Positions 7,621 through 16,230 of a stretch of DNA of 64,000 nt are shown piece after piece. Below the pieces are notes generated by a model. It saw nothing but the letters and a program-made list of their open reading frames with translations, was not told the origin of the DNA and made no database searches. Numbering within the stretch: position 1 is the first letter of the stretch; each line of letters begins with the position of its first letter. Made by a program: the position numbers and the translations under genes. This DNA comes from UBA8079 sp049601915 (GTDB taxonomy: Bacteria > Pseudomonadota > Alphaproteobacteria > UBA6615), in NCBI GenBank assembly GCA_049601915.1, contig JBMYRB010000009.1, forward strand, positions 1 through 64,000. The letters run 5' to 3'.

Positions 7621-8197
7621 GTGGCGCGTGCGGGCAGAAAACGAAAGCTGGATGCGGTGCGCCGCAAGACGACGCGGACCGAACGCCTGCCGGCCGTCGC
7701 CGGGACACCGGAATTCTATGCCCGGCGCGCGCTCGTCGTCGGCGCGGCGGGTGCGCGCGATCCGCGTTCCGGCGATCCGCTCGGCATCCTCCGTCTATCA
7801 GGGCATATCAGGCAGTCGCAGATGGATGCGGGGTGGATCTACACAGTCATGCGCTGGCGAGCCTTCGGCAAGTCGACGCCCTACACCCATATCTATGAAC
7901 GCTACGCCAGCGGGCTCACGGACATGAATTCCGGGGGCGCCAACCTGTATCCCGATGAGGACGCCCGGGCGGGACATTTTCGCGCGCGGCGACAATGTGT
8001 TGCGCAATGCCGGTCGGCTTGCCTGGTCGGAGACCCGCCGGGTGAGTTTCGAGCATCGACTGCCGGGCTGTTGCTGGCGCAGCAAGGCCGATGCGATCGA
8101 ACGTGCGGCATTGCTGTGCGGGCTGGACGCCCTGGCCCTGGCATATGGGCGGGGCGACAAGAATTCCGACGCGGCCCGCGCGACGAAACTACCCTAG
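7621..8197 (+). pseudogene. Phage-like protein of unknown function, frameshifted
   Basis: A GTG at 7621 with GGAG upstream opens a frame (VARAGRKRKLDAVRR...) that reads convincingly to about base 7960 (NLYPDEDA). Similar-quality sequence then continues one frame over (DIFARGDNVLRNAGRLAWSE, later KADAIERAALLCGLDALALAYG) to the stop at 8197. Joined, the two halves would make a protein of about 190 residues. The pattern of an RQSQMDAGWIYTVMRWRAFG helix and a C-terminal GLDALA helix resembles small hypothetical proteins of alphaproteobacterial prophages. The frame change lies near 7955-7970 in a GC-rich run and may be a true mutation or a sequencing error. The gene is 4 bp behind the helix-turn-helix gene and surely belonged to its operon. 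Confidence 0.5.
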
Positions 8198-8205
8198 CGA
8201 ATATC

Positions 8206-9138
8206 CTAGAGCCCGCCGTCTTCCTGGCGTGCCTCATAGGCTTTGACCCCGGCATAGGCCATGGCCAGCAGCGGGTCATCGATGCCGACCGCGCGGGCCG
8301 TCGTGAGCAGCATGCCGAGGATATGTTCACCCTCGGAGCGGTTGCCCGCTTCCACATCGCGCAGCATGGAGGTGGCGTATTTGGACTCCGGATCCGCGAA
8401 CAATGCGCGGTAGTTCTCCATGAAGGCGTCGCTCGGCGGATAGCCCGAACGTTTCGCGACATCGGCCGTGGTTTCCAGGAAATGCCGGAATAGGGAGGCG
8501 CCCTCGGGTGTGCGCACGATCTGCCCGACATTGGCGCGCATGAGCGTGGTCATGCCCGCGGCCGTGGCCAGATGGACCATCTTTTCCCACATCTCCTGCA
8601 TGGCGTTCTCCAGCGCCACGGGCTCGAGCCCGACCGCGCCGTCGAGGGCCTCGCGCAGGGCTGCGACCCGATCGCTGATCCCGCCGGCCTGTTCACCGAA
8701 GTTTAGCCAGCGCCAGTCGTTCATGTGCCTGATCAGCCCGTCGGACTGGCGGGCGGCGGAAATTTTGACGGTCCCGGCAAGGACATGTTCGGCGCCCAGC
8801 CGGTCGTTCAGGATCTGGATATGGCCCAGCCCGTTGAGGATCGGGAAGACCATCGTCTCCGCCCCGACACCGGGTGTGATGGCGGCGATCGCGTCGTCGA
8901 GGTCGTAGGCCTTGCAGGTCAGCAGGATGAGGTCATAGTCCGGCGTCAGCTTGGCCTGGCCGATGGCCTTCACCTCCCCGGCGAAGTCGCCATAGGTGCT
9001 TTCGAGACGCAATCCCTCGCGGGTGAGCCGTTCGCGCGTCGCATCGCGGACCAGGAACGTGACATCGCGCCCGGCCTCGGTGAGCCGCCCGCCGACATAG
9101 CCGCCGATGGCGCCGGCCCCCAGAATCAAAAACTTCAT
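8206..9138 (-). CDS. Ketopantoate reductase-family NADP-dependent 2-hydroxyacid/ketoacid reductase (PanE/ApbA type)
   Basis: A 310-residue reductase with the N-terminal NADP fold LGAGAIGGYVGG, the substrate-domain asparagine in PILNGLGH, and the catalytic lysine in MWEKMVHLA. GGAGG lies eight bases before the ATG at 9138 and decides that start over a GTG three codons earlier. True pantothenate synthesis is possible, but this family has many paralogues, a second one lies at 41604-42578, and no panB or panC is near. It diverges from the enolase-superfamily gene at 9210 with only 71 bp between, so the two could share a regulator. Both may act on the same hydroxy-acid pathway. Confidence 0.85.
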   Translation of the reverse strand: MKFLILGAGAIGGYVGGRLTEAGRDVTFLVRDATRERLTREGLRLESTYGDFAGEVKAIGQAKLTPDYDLILLTCKAYDLDDAIAAITPGVGAETMVFPILNGLGHIQILNDRLGAEHVLAGTVKISAARQSDGLIRHMNDWRWLNFGEQAGGISDRVAALREALDGAVGLEPVALENAMQEMWEKMVHLATAAGMTTLMRANVGQIVRTPEGASLFRHFLETTADVAKRSGYPPSDAFMENYRALFADPESKYATSMLRDVEAGNRSEGEHILGMLLTTARAVGIDDPLLAMAYAGVKAYEARQEDGGL

Positions 9139-9209
9139 GCCTCGCACCTCCCCATGCTTCGTCTATTGTATCGGCTCTGCACGCCGGAAACACAGACGAA
9201 GGCTGGATC

Positions 9210-10292
9210 ATGAAAATTACCGGGACAGATATTACCCTGCTGGCGGTGCCCCTGCGCCGCCCGATCCGCACCTCGGTGCATGATTTCTCCCACGCCCACA
9301 CGGTGCTGGTGCAGATGCACACGGATGAAGGCCTGACCGGGATGGGCTGGTGTTTCGCCTTCGAGGAACGCAAGGCCGCCGCCCTGGCATTGCTGGCCGA
9401 AGACCTGGCCGCGCTCTATGCCGGGCGCGACCCGCGCGCGGTGTGGGACAATCACGCCGTGGCCTGGAAGGACATGAACTTCCTGGGCCATGCCGGCGCG
9501 TCGATGATCGCATTATCGGGGCTCGACACGGCGTGCTGGGAGCTGGCGGCGCTGGCTGCCGACGTACCGCTCTATCGCCATCTCGGCGGTGCGGCGACCC
9601 GGGTCGAGACCTATGCGTCCTCGGCCCTCTGGCTCGACCGGTCGATCGACGCGCTCACCACCGAGGCGCAGGCGCTGGTGGCCGACGGCCACCGGGCCAT
9701 GAAGGTGCGCGTGGGCCAGGCGGACTACATGAAGGATGTCGAGCGGGTCCGCCATGTGCGCGAGGCTGTAGGGCTGGATATCACCCTGATGGTGGATGCC
9801 AACCAGGCCTGGCCGGAATCGGTTGCGATCCGGGCGGGGCGTGAATTCGAGGCGTTGGACATTTTCTGGCTGGAAGAGCCGGTCTTCTACACCGATATCG
9901 AGGGCTGCGCGCGGATTGCCGCGGCGTTGGACATGCGGGTGGCGACGGGAGAGACGTCCTACGGCTCTGCCGCGATGAAGCAACATCTGGATGCCTGCGC
10001 GGCCGATGTCCTGATGCCCGATCTGCAGCGGATGGGCGGGATCACGGATTATCTGAATACCTGTGCCCTGTGCGCCGCTTACGAACAGCCCGTGTCGTCG
10101 CATCTGTTTACCGAAGCCTCAGCCCATGTACTCGCGGCCCAGCCCCACGCGCTGATGCTGGAGCATATGGAATGGTGGGAAGAGCTGTTCACCGATCCGC
10201 TAGTGGTCGAGGAAGGTGCCGTGGTGATGCCGGACGGACCGGGGCTCGGGCTGAGCCTCGCGCCCGATGCATTGGAGAAATTTGCGGTTTAG
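9210..10292 (+). CDS. Mandelate racemase/muconate lactonizing family dehydratase or racemase
   Basis: A 360-residue enolase-superfamily enzyme. Metal ligands are visible as Asp196 (MVDANQ), Glu222 (WLEEP) and Glu248 (TGET); the His-Asp dyad is His298 (SSHLF) with Asp271 (MPDLQR). The lysine motif normally K-x-K is K165-V-R167, so the second lysine, the usual S-specific base, is replaced by arginine. The enzyme should therefore act through the His298 side, as in several sugar-acid dehydratases. Substrate is probably a hydroxy-acid or aldonate. It stands divergent from the ketopantoate reductase-like gene, which may process the keto-acid product. Confidence 0.85.
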   Translation: MKITGTDITLLAVPLRRPIRTSVHDFSHAHTVLVQMHTDEGLTGMGWCFAFEERKAAALALLAEDLAALYAGRDPRAVWDNHAVAWKDMNFLGHAGASMIALSGLDTACWELAALAADVPLYRHLGGAATRVETYASSALWLDRSIDALTTEAQALVADGHRAMKVRVGQADYMKDVERVRHVREAVGLDITLMVDANQAWPESVAIRAGREFEALDIFWLEEPVFYTDIEGCARIAAALDMRVATGETSYGSAAMKQHLDACAADVLMPDLQRMGGITDYLNTCALCAAYEQPVSSHLFTEASAHVLAAQPHALMLEHMEWWEELFTDPLVVEEGAVVMPDGPGLGLSLAPDALEKFAV

Positions 10293-10361
10293 TTAACCCG
10301 CCTGACGATCGCGATTTTCGGGCTCACCCGGCTCCTGCAACTGCATGATGCGATACTGAAG

Positions 10362-10896
10362 CTAGTCGGTCGTGCAAGGCCAGCGTACGGTGGCATCGAA
10401 GCCGGGCAGGGAATCCAACCGATCCATATTCGCTATGTACGGCGGAATCATCAGCACCTTGGGGTAAGCGGCACCCTGCAGGAGCCGCGCCATCATCGGC
10501 GCCTGCATATCGCTCGTGTTGAACGACACGATGAGCAGGTCGTCGAGATCCTGGTTGATGTTCAGATTGTCGGAGAGTTCGCTCTGGCGTTCGCAAACGG
10601 TGCATATGAGTACGGCCAGATCCACCTCCTGCGGTCGCAAGGCGACCCGGCCTTCGTCGAGGCGGGAGGCGGACAGGGTGCTTTCGATCAACCCAAGCAT
10701 CCTGGAGACCGCACCGCGAATCCGTGAATGGCGTTTTTCCAGTTCCGGCGTTTCGATGGTGTCTATCCGGCGCTCCACCCGCTGTGCCACGCCGTCGATG
10801 ATGGCCAGCGGCGTGCGGAACTCGTGGGAGGCCATCGAGATGAACTTGCGCTGGAGGGCGTTGAAATCTTTTTCCTTCTCCAGGGCGGTTTCAAGC
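10362..10896 (-). pseudogene. Truncated sensor histidine kinase (HisKA domain only)
   Basis: A coiled linker (QLETALEKEKDFNALQRKF) leads into a HisKA dimerisation domain with the phospho-acceptor motif SMASHEFRTPLAII (about 10780-10850). After the second helix and PQEVDLAVLICTVCERQ the sequence stops resembling a kinase: the N, G1 and G2 boxes of the ATP-binding domain are absent and the protein ends with an unrelated tail in which DLLIVSFNTSDM and ARLLQGAAYPKVLMI recall part of a receiver domain. No sensor domain or start codon precedes the linker; beyond about 10896 the DNA belongs to a terminase fragment on the other strand. Both ends are lost, so this is a remnant, perhaps a fused one. 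An internal ATG at 10835 would give a 157-residue product without kinase activity. Confidence 0.7.
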
Positions 10897-10898
10897 TG

Positions 10899-11193
10899 GG
10901 CAGCGGGCAGTCGCGACGGCGCATGCTGGAAGACCTGGGCTTGCGCCCGATCATCACCGTCGCGCGCGCCAACGACCTCGGCACCGAAATCCAGGCGGTG
11001 CGCAACGCGCTGGTGCGCTGTTGGTTCGACGGGCCTGGGACGACGCGCGGGGGTGTGGCGGGACCGGCTCCATCACGACGCGGCTTCCCACGGGGCCGAT
11101 GCGTTCCGGATGTTCGCGGTAGGCTACCGTCCGCCCGGGCCGTCGCAGGTTTTCCCGGCGAGTGCGGGCATGGACTGGGACCCGTTCGGCTGA
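10899..11193 (+). pseudogene. Phage terminase large subunit, C-terminal remnant with a frameshift
   Basis: Plus-strand reading gives SGQSRRRMLEDLGLRPII and IQAVRNALVRCWFDGPGTTRG in one frame (about 10899-11055), then VWRDRLHHDAASHGADAFRM in another (about 11060-11145) up to a stop at 11193. The last motif, ASHGADAFR, is typical of the extreme C-terminus of phage large terminases, and RCWFD precedes it in that family. The segment begins abruptly next to the broken kinase and has neither ATPase domain nor start. It is a decayed prophage relic. The family assignment rests on remembered motifs. Confidence 0.6.
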
Positions 11194-11214
11194 GAGTGCC
11201 GCCTGTACTTATCG

Positions 11215-11640
11215 TCAGAACGTCTCCGCGCCCTCGAAACCGGCCAGCCCGGCGTTGGCGCAGATGCGGTCTTCGTCGCCCGTGCCCGAGCCGACTCCGA
11301 CGCCGCCGACGCAGATGCCGTCGACGATGATCGGCAGGCCGCCGGGCAGGTTGATGCGCTTGCCCTGGGTGGCGACGGCGAGGCGGATGTCCGGCCCCTC
11401 GGGGATCACGCCGGTCGGGCAGCGGTAAATGGCGGACGTCGCGGCCTTGGCGATGGCGGTGTCGTTGGACAGCGCAAACGCCCCGTCCATACGCATGAAG
11501 GCGAGCAGATGCCCGCCGTCATCGACCACGGCGATGCATTCGGGCACGCCGATCTCTTCGGCCTTGGCGGTGGCGCCGCGGATGATCTTGCGCGCGCCCG
11601 CGACGGTGAGCTTGGCGTGGGGGACGAGGTCGTCACTCAT
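11215..11640 (-). CDS. GlcG/HbpS-family protein
   Basis: A 141-residue protein of the GlcG/HbpS (DUF336) family: helix KLTVAGARKIIRGA, strand AVVDDGGHLLAFMRMDGA, then a central helix, GGLPIIVDGICVGGVGVG and a C-terminal AGLAGFE. Family members bind haem or small molecules, or sit beside glycolate and aromatic catabolism genes; no reaction is established. A second copy lies at 39957-40385. The membrane protein at 11677-12144 ends 36 bp before this start on the same strand, so they may form one transcript. Confidence 0.85.
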   Translation of the reverse strand: MSDDLVPHAKLTVAGARKIIRGATAKAEEIGVPECIAVVDDGGHLLAFMRMDGAFALSNDTAIAKAATSAIYRCPTGVIPEGPDIRLAVATQGKRINLPGGLPIIVDGICVGGVGVGSGTGDEDRICANAGLAGFEGAETF

Positions 11641-11676
11641 GATGGGTTCTCCGAATGGGGTGATGTGGGCTGTGCA

Positions 11677-12144
11677 TCAGGCCTCGCCGGACTTCACGAA
11701 GCGCGCATAGGCGAAAACGCCGCGCACGCCGCCGATCGACAGCAGGAGCGGGACCAGCAGGACGGTCGCCTGGATACGCTGGAGCGTGGCCTGCAGGTCG
11801 ACCTCGTGGACGCGCGAGGTGACGACGAACATGTCGAAAAGGACGAGGACCAGAATCGCGATCGCCGACACGCGGGACCCCTTCCAGTTGGCCGTGGCGA
11901 GGCCGGCATAGATCAGCGCGAAGAAGAGCTGGATGGTGGCCGGGATGAGCCGGTCGCCGCCGGTCACGCTCGGGTCGCCGGAGAGCTGAATCAGGATCAC
12001 CGCGCCCAGCAGGAAATGCATGGCGACCATGATCCACGCCGCGAAGGTGCCGTTGCGCAGGGCCTGGAGCGCCTGATCGGGCGTGTTCGTGAGCGGATAA
12101 AAAATGCGCTGCAGCAGCGCTAGGGTTTTTGACGGGAACGACAT
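11677..12144 (-). CDS. Small integral membrane protein of unknown function
   Basis: A 155-residue protein with four likely membrane helices: around residues 36-57 (WIMVAMHFLLGAVILI), 66-86 (ATIQLFFALIYAGLA), 93-110 (AIAILVLVLFDMFVV) and 125-145 (TVLLVPLLLSIGGV). No family is recognised. The start at 12144 (MSFPSKTL) has a GGGG tract close upstream; the frame is open further out to 12396 but that part has no membrane character. It precedes the GlcG-like gene on the same strand and diverges from cardiolipin synthase. Confidence 0.7.
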   Translation of the reverse strand: MSFPSKTLALLQRIFYPLTNTPDQALQALRNGTFAAWIMVAMHFLLGAVILIQLSGDPSVTGGDRLIPATIQLFFALIYAGLATANWKGSRVSAIAILVLVLFDMFVVTSRVHEVDLQATLQRIQATVLLVPLLLSIGGVRGVFAYARFVKSGEA

Positions 12145-12442
12145 GCCCCGATCCAAGCACCGACGCCGCATCCGGGCAATGCTTAAGATTGATTTCCTTC
12201 GCCTTGGCACGTCCTTCGCCCGAACAGTGAAATAGTGTTTTGTGATCTCAGGAAAAACTGGGTGTTTAACCCGTCGCGGCGCCAACCCGCGGCCCGTGAT
12301 CGCCTGTCGAATGGCGACGGGGCACCGTCGCCGGATTGAAAGGCTTGGAGCGTCCGCGTGGGCTTGAAACATGGGGTCGTCGCGGTCAGTGTGCACATCC
12401 CGCGAAACAGGTGAGCTCCGGGCTCCGGGAAATTCAGGACCG
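12145..12442. other. Divergent intergenic region with an inverted repeat
   Basis: This 298-bp gap separates the membrane-protein gene from the divergent cardiolipin synthase and must hold both promoters. It contains a perfect inverted repeat GGCGACGG (12313-12320), spacer GGCA, CCGTCGCC (12325-12332), and an AT-rich patch near 12225-12265 that could be a promoter. No convincing small gene was seen. Confidence 0.4.
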
Positions 12443-13867
12443 ATGCTGGAACTGTTAGCCTTCTACTGGCCGTTTGCGACGACCCTGGTGGTTGGCGTCA
12501 TTCCAATCGTGCTCGCGGCCACGGTGATCCTCTACAAGCGCAACGAGAATGCGGCGATCGCCTGGGTCGGCCTCATCCTGCTGTCGCCGGGTATCGGCTC
12601 GGTCACCTATCTGCTGTTCGGGATCAACCGCATCAGGCGCCGCGCCATGCGGACCCGGCCGCCATCGGGCGCGCCGGTTGGCGCCCGTGGCGGGGAAACA
12701 CGGGCTGTCGGGCCCGACGCGGTAAAAGCCATCGACCGCCTGATCGATAATCTCGCGCCGAACCCGGCCGTTGGCGGCAACCGGATCCAGCTGTTGCGCG
12801 ACGGCGATGAGGTCTACCCGGCCATGATCGCGGCCATCGACGGGGCCAGCCGATCGGTCATGTTGTCGGCCTATATCTTCAAGCGTGATGCCGCCGGGCT
12901 GGACTTCGTCGCGGCGCTCGACCGCGCCCGGGCGCGGGGTATCGAGGTGCGGGTCCTGGTCGACGGGGTCGGCCAGATGTATTCGTTTCCCTCGATCATC
13001 GCGTCGTTGCGGCGCGCCGAGATACCTTTTGCGCGATACATGCATTCGTTCTGGCCTTGGCGGATGCCGTATCTCAACCTGCGCAGCCATCGGAAAATCC
13101 TGGTGGTGGACGGCGAGACGGGTTTTACCGGCGGCGTCAACATCTCCCAGGACAACCGGCTCGCCGAAAACCCCCGGCGCGCGGTACGTGACCTGCATTT
13201 TCGGATTTCCGGTCCCGTCGTGGGTCAGTTGTCGGACGCATTCGCCGACGACTGGACCTTTACGACCGGCGAGACGCTGTTGGGTGAGCAGTGGTTTCCC
13301 GCGCTCGCCGCACAGGGCGATGTCGTCGCCCGCGCAATCCCCACCGGCCCTCATGAGCCGATCGATCGGACAAGATGGATCCTCCATGCCGCGATCCTCG
13401 AGGCGCGGGAGAGGATTCTTATCCAGACACCATATTTTCTGCCCGACGAGATTCTGGTCTCGGCTTTGCGCATCGCATCAATCAAGGGCGTGAAAATCGA
13501 CATCCTGATTCCTGCGCGCAGCAATCTCCGGTTTGTCGATTGGGCAGTCCGCGCGCGCCTCGATGAACTCCTACATGACGGCTGCAATATCTGGCTGGGA
13601 ACCCAACCCTTCAATCACGCCAAGCTGTTCATGGTGGACCGGGCGTGGGCCCTCATCGGGTCGTCGAACTGGGACCCAAGGAGCCTGCGGCTAAACTTCG
13701 AGCTGAATGTCGAGTGTTGCAACACGGCTTTCGTGGATGAATTGTCGAAGGCGTTCGCGGCGGAACGAAATGAGGCCCGCCGCCTGACACTCGAAGAGCT
13801 TCAGGCGCGTTCCTTACCTGTGCGGCTGCGTGATGGCGTGGCAAGATTGTTCTCGCCGTATCTTTAA
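12443..13867 (+). CDS. Cardiolipin synthase (phospholipase D family)
   Basis: A 474-residue membrane-bound phospholipase D-type enzyme that should condense phosphatidylglycerol into cardiolipin. Two N-terminal membrane helices (about residues 4-30 and 38-62) are followed by two HKD catalytic motifs: HRKILVVDGETGFTGG (near residue 218) and HAKLFMVDRAWALIGSSN (near residue 395). This is the ClsA layout and length. The start at 12443 follows an AGGA at short spacing and begins the first membrane helix; the open frame upstream to 12371 lacks signal. The hydrolase at 13883 begins 15 bp after the stop and may be co-transcribed. Confidence 0.9.
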   Translation: MLELLAFYWPFATTLVVGVIPIVLAATVILYKRNENAAIAWVGLILLSPGIGSVTYLLFGINRIRRRAMRTRPPSGAPVGARGGETRAVGPDAVKAIDRLIDNLAPNPAVGGNRIQLLRDGDEVYPAMIAAIDGASRSVMLSAYIFKRDAAGLDFVAALDRARARGIEVRVLVDGVGQMYSFPSIIASLRRAEIPFARYMHSFWPWRMPYLNLRSHRKILVVDGETGFTGGVNISQDNRLAENPRRAVRDLHFRISGPVVGQLSDAFADDWTFTTGETLLGEQWFPALAAQGDVVARAIPTGPHEPIDRTRWILHAAILEARERILIQTPYFLPDEILVSALRIASIKGVKIDILIPARSNLRFVDWAVRARLDELLHDGCNIWLGTQPFNHAKLFMVDRAWALIGSSNWDPRSLRLNFELNVECCNTAFVDELSKAFAAERNEARRLTLEELQARSLPVRLRDGVARLFSPYL

Positions 13868-13882
13868 GAACCGAGACATGCG

Positions 13883-14794
13883 ATGAGCGAAGGCCGGATC
13901 GAGCAACAGGAATACTGGACGCAGAAGGGCGACGTGCGGCTGTTTGTGTTCCGCAAACGCTTGGCCGGAGCGCCGGCTGACGCGCCGGTGCTGTTTCTGG
14001 TGCATGGGTCGTCATTATGCGCGCGCACGGGGTTCGACCTCGTGGTTCCCGGGAAACCGGGCTTCTCCATGATGGACTGGTTCGCCGCACGGGGCTTCGA
14101 TGTCTGGACGATGGACCATGAGAATTATGGCCGCTCCGACCGCACCGCCAGCAACTCCGACATCGCGAGCGGGGCGGATGACCTGGCGGCCGCGATGTCG
14201 ATCGTCGAGGCGGAGACGGGACAGAAACGGTTCCATTTCTTCGGCAGTTCGTCGGGCGCCCTGCGGGCCGGCCTGTTCGCGACCCGCCACCCCGGGAATG
14301 TGCGTTCGCTAACGCTCGACGCCTTTGTGTGGACCGGCGAGGGGTCGCCGACGCTCGAGAAGCGGCGCGAGAATCTCGATCACTTCCGGGCGCACCCCAC
14401 CCGCGACGTCGACCGGGCCTTTTTTCACTCGATCTTCAACCGCGACCGGGTCGGGCTGATCGAAGAAGGTGTAGCGGATGCGTTTGCCGACGCCGAGCTG
14501 GAATACGGCACGACCATGCCGACCGGCACCTATCTGGACATGTGCGCCAACCTTCCGGTTGTCGACCCCGACCTGATCGATTGCCCGGTGCTCATCCTGC
14601 GCGGCGAGCATGACGGCATCGCCACGGAAGAGGATATCGTCGGGTTTTTCGGGGCCCTGCGGTCCGATGACAAACAGATGGTCGTGCTGCCCGATCAGGC
14701 GCATGTAGGCACGCTGGGCGTGAACCGTCATCGCTTCTTTCATGTATTGCTGGGGTTTCTGACGCTCCCCGAGCGTCAGGCCGCTGTAGCCTGA
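13883..14794 (+). CDS. Alpha/beta hydrolase
   Basis: A 303-residue alpha/beta hydrolase. The oxyanion region reads LVHGSS, the nucleophile elbow is GSSSG (HFFGSSSGALR), the acid is in LRGEHDG and the histidine in LPDQAHVG, so the triad looks complete. There is no signal peptide, so it should be cytoplasmic. It follows the cardiolipin synthase by 15 bp and is convergent with the polyprenyl synthase gene, 6 bp from its end. The substrate, probably an ester or lipid, is unknown. Confidence 0.85.
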   Translation: MSEGRIEQQEYWTQKGDVRLFVFRKRLAGAPADAPVLFLVHGSSLCARTGFDLVVPGKPGFSMMDWFAARGFDVWTMDHENYGRSDRTASNSDIASGADDLAAAMSIVEAETGQKRFHFFGSSSGALRAGLFATRHPGNVRSLTLDAFVWTGEGSPTLEKRRENLDHFRAHPTRDVDRAFFHSIFNRDRVGLIEEGVADAFADAELEYGTTMPTGTYLDMCANLPVVDPDLIDCPVLILRGEHDGIATEEDIVGFFGALRSDDKQMVVLPDQAHVGTLGVNRHRFFHVLLGFLTLPERQAAVA

Positions 14795-14800
14795 CGGGGC

Positions 14801-15832
14801 CTAGTAGGCGCGATCGACGCAGAAATCGACCACGTCTTCCAGCGCGGTGCGGTGCGCGTTATCGGGCAGCGTCGCGAGTGCGGCGCGCGCGGTGTCCGCA
14901 TAGCCCCGGGCGCGGATCAGGGTGTCCGACAGGGCGTCGTGCGCGGTAAGAATTTCCCCGGCCCGTTCCAGGTCGCCGTCCTGCTGGTCCAGGTCTTCGA
15001 GGGTGCGCTTCCAGAAGGCCTGCTCATCATCATTGCCACGGCGCAGCGCCAGGACGATCGGCAAGGTGATCTTGCCTTCGCGGAAATCGTCGCCGACGCC
15101 TTTGCCGAATGCCTTGTCGGTTGCCGAGTAATCGAGATAGTCATCGACCAGCTGGAAGGCGATCCCGAGATTGGCGCCATATTGCTCGAGTGCGGTTTCG
15201 TCTTCGGGGTTGCGGTCCGCGATGTGGCCGCCGACCTGACAGGCAGCCGCGAACAGGGCGGCCGTTTTCGATCGGATGACGTAGAGGTAGTCTTCCTCCG
15301 TGGTCGCCGTGTCGTTGGCGGTCGTGAGCTGTGCGACCTCGCCCTCGGCGATCACCGCGCTGGCGTTGGCCAGTATGTCGAGCACCTTGAGGGATTCGCT
15401 TTCGACCATGAGCTGGAAGGACCGGCTGAACAGGAAGTCGCCGACCAGCACGCTGGCCTGATTGCCCCACACGGCGTTGGCCGTGTCGCGCCCGCGCCGG
15501 AGATCGGATTCATCGACCACATCGTCATGCAGGAGGGTGGCGGTGTGGATGAATTCGACCGCGGCCGCGAGGCCGATATGCTTGTCCCCGTCGTAACCGC
15601 ACAACCGCGCGCTGGCCAGAGTCAGGAGCGGGCGCAGTCGCTTGCCGCCGGCGGCGACGAGATGGCTGGCCAGCTCGGGGATCAGCGGCACATCGGACTG
15701 CATATGATCGACGATGATCTGGTTCACCCGCGCGAAATCCGCAGCGCAAAGATCGCGCAGATTATCGAGCGCTTTCGGTGTTCCTTTTGACTGGGAACCC
15801 TCCAGACGTGCAATAACGGCCACGATACTCAC
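14801..15832 (-). CDS. ispB: Polyprenyl (octa-/decaprenyl) diphosphate synthase
   Basis: A 343-residue trans-prenyltransferase that builds the side chain of ubiquinone. The first aspartate-rich motif is LLHDDVVDESDLRRG and the second is FQLVDDYLDYSAT; GGKRLRPLL opens the catalytic core. Chain length cannot be fixed by eye; decaprenyl is usual in alphaproteobacteria. The chosen GTG at 15832 gives the normal length; the frame extends to 16003 but overlaps the divergent neighbour's control region. The 134-bp gap to the divergent gene at 15967 contains a striking inverted repeat. Confidence 0.9.
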   Translation of the reverse strand: MSIVAVIARLEGSQSKGTPKALDNLRDLCAADFARVNQIIVDHMQSDVPLIPELASHLVAAGGKRLRPLLTLASARLCGYDGDKHIGLAAAVEFIHTATLLHDDVVDESDLRRGRDTANAVWGNQASVLVGDFLFSRSFQLMVESESLKVLDILANASAVIAEGEVAQLTTANDTATTEEDYLYVIRSKTAALFAAACQVGGHIADRNPEDETALEQYGANLGIAFQLVDDYLDYSATDKAFGKGVGDDFREGKITLPIVLALRRGNDDEQAFWKRTLEDLDQQDGDLERAGEILTAHDALSDTLIRARGYADTARAALATLPDNAHRTALEDVVDFCVDRAY

Positions 15833-15913
15833 TCCAGATTTGTTTGCCGGATGACACCCCGCACACCCGGGACGGCGGGTTGGAGAATGTTTACGCCAGC
15901 GGCGTGCGGCGAG

Positions 15914-15931
15914 CATATGATGTTTCATATG
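15914..15931. promoter_or_regulatory. Perfect inverted repeat in the ispB / DUF2007 divergent promoter
   Basis: CATATGA (15914-15920), spacer TGTT, TCATATG (15925-15931). It lies between two divergent genes, 83 bases from the ispB start and 36 bases from the DUF2007 start. An 18-bp palindrome with a 4-base centre is a normal size for a dimeric regulator site. The regulator is unknown. Confidence 0.4.
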
Positions 15932-15966
15932 GGGGTCAAGTAAGGGACCCGCCAATTCAAATCCGT

Positions 15967-16230
15967 GTGACGGAGCGAAGGTTGCGTGAATTGCTGAGGA
16001 CAAATGACCATGTGGTGCTGTCTCTGGCGATGGCGTTGCTGAAGGATGCCGGCATCGAATGCGTGATGTTCGACACCCATTCGGCCATCATCGAGGGCAG
16101 CATATCGGCGATCCAGAAACGCATGATGGTGCTGGATGAAGACTATGGTGTGGCGCGGGAGTTGCTCGTCGGTGCGAAACTCCTTGATTCCCGGGAATCC
16201 GTCGACAGGCCGGGAGGCGTGCCGGGGTGA
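15967..16230 (+). CDS. DUF2007-family small protein
   Basis: An 87-residue protein starting at a GTG (VTERRLRELLRTND). The sequence VVLSLAMALLKDAGIECVMFD and the later MVLDEDYGVARELL match the DUF2007 pattern, a compact GlnB-like fold of unknown role. The next gene starts inside its last codons (GTGA overlap at 16227-16230), so the two are translationally coupled. Upstream codons to 15844 are open but overlap the ispB promoter side. In alphaproteobacteria this gene commonly sits between ispB and a tRNA methyltransferase, as here. Confidence 0.75.
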   Translation: MTERRLRELLRTNDHVVLSLAMALLKDAGIECVMFDTHSAIIEGSISAIQKRMMVLDEDYGVARELLVGAKLLDSRESVDRPGGVPG

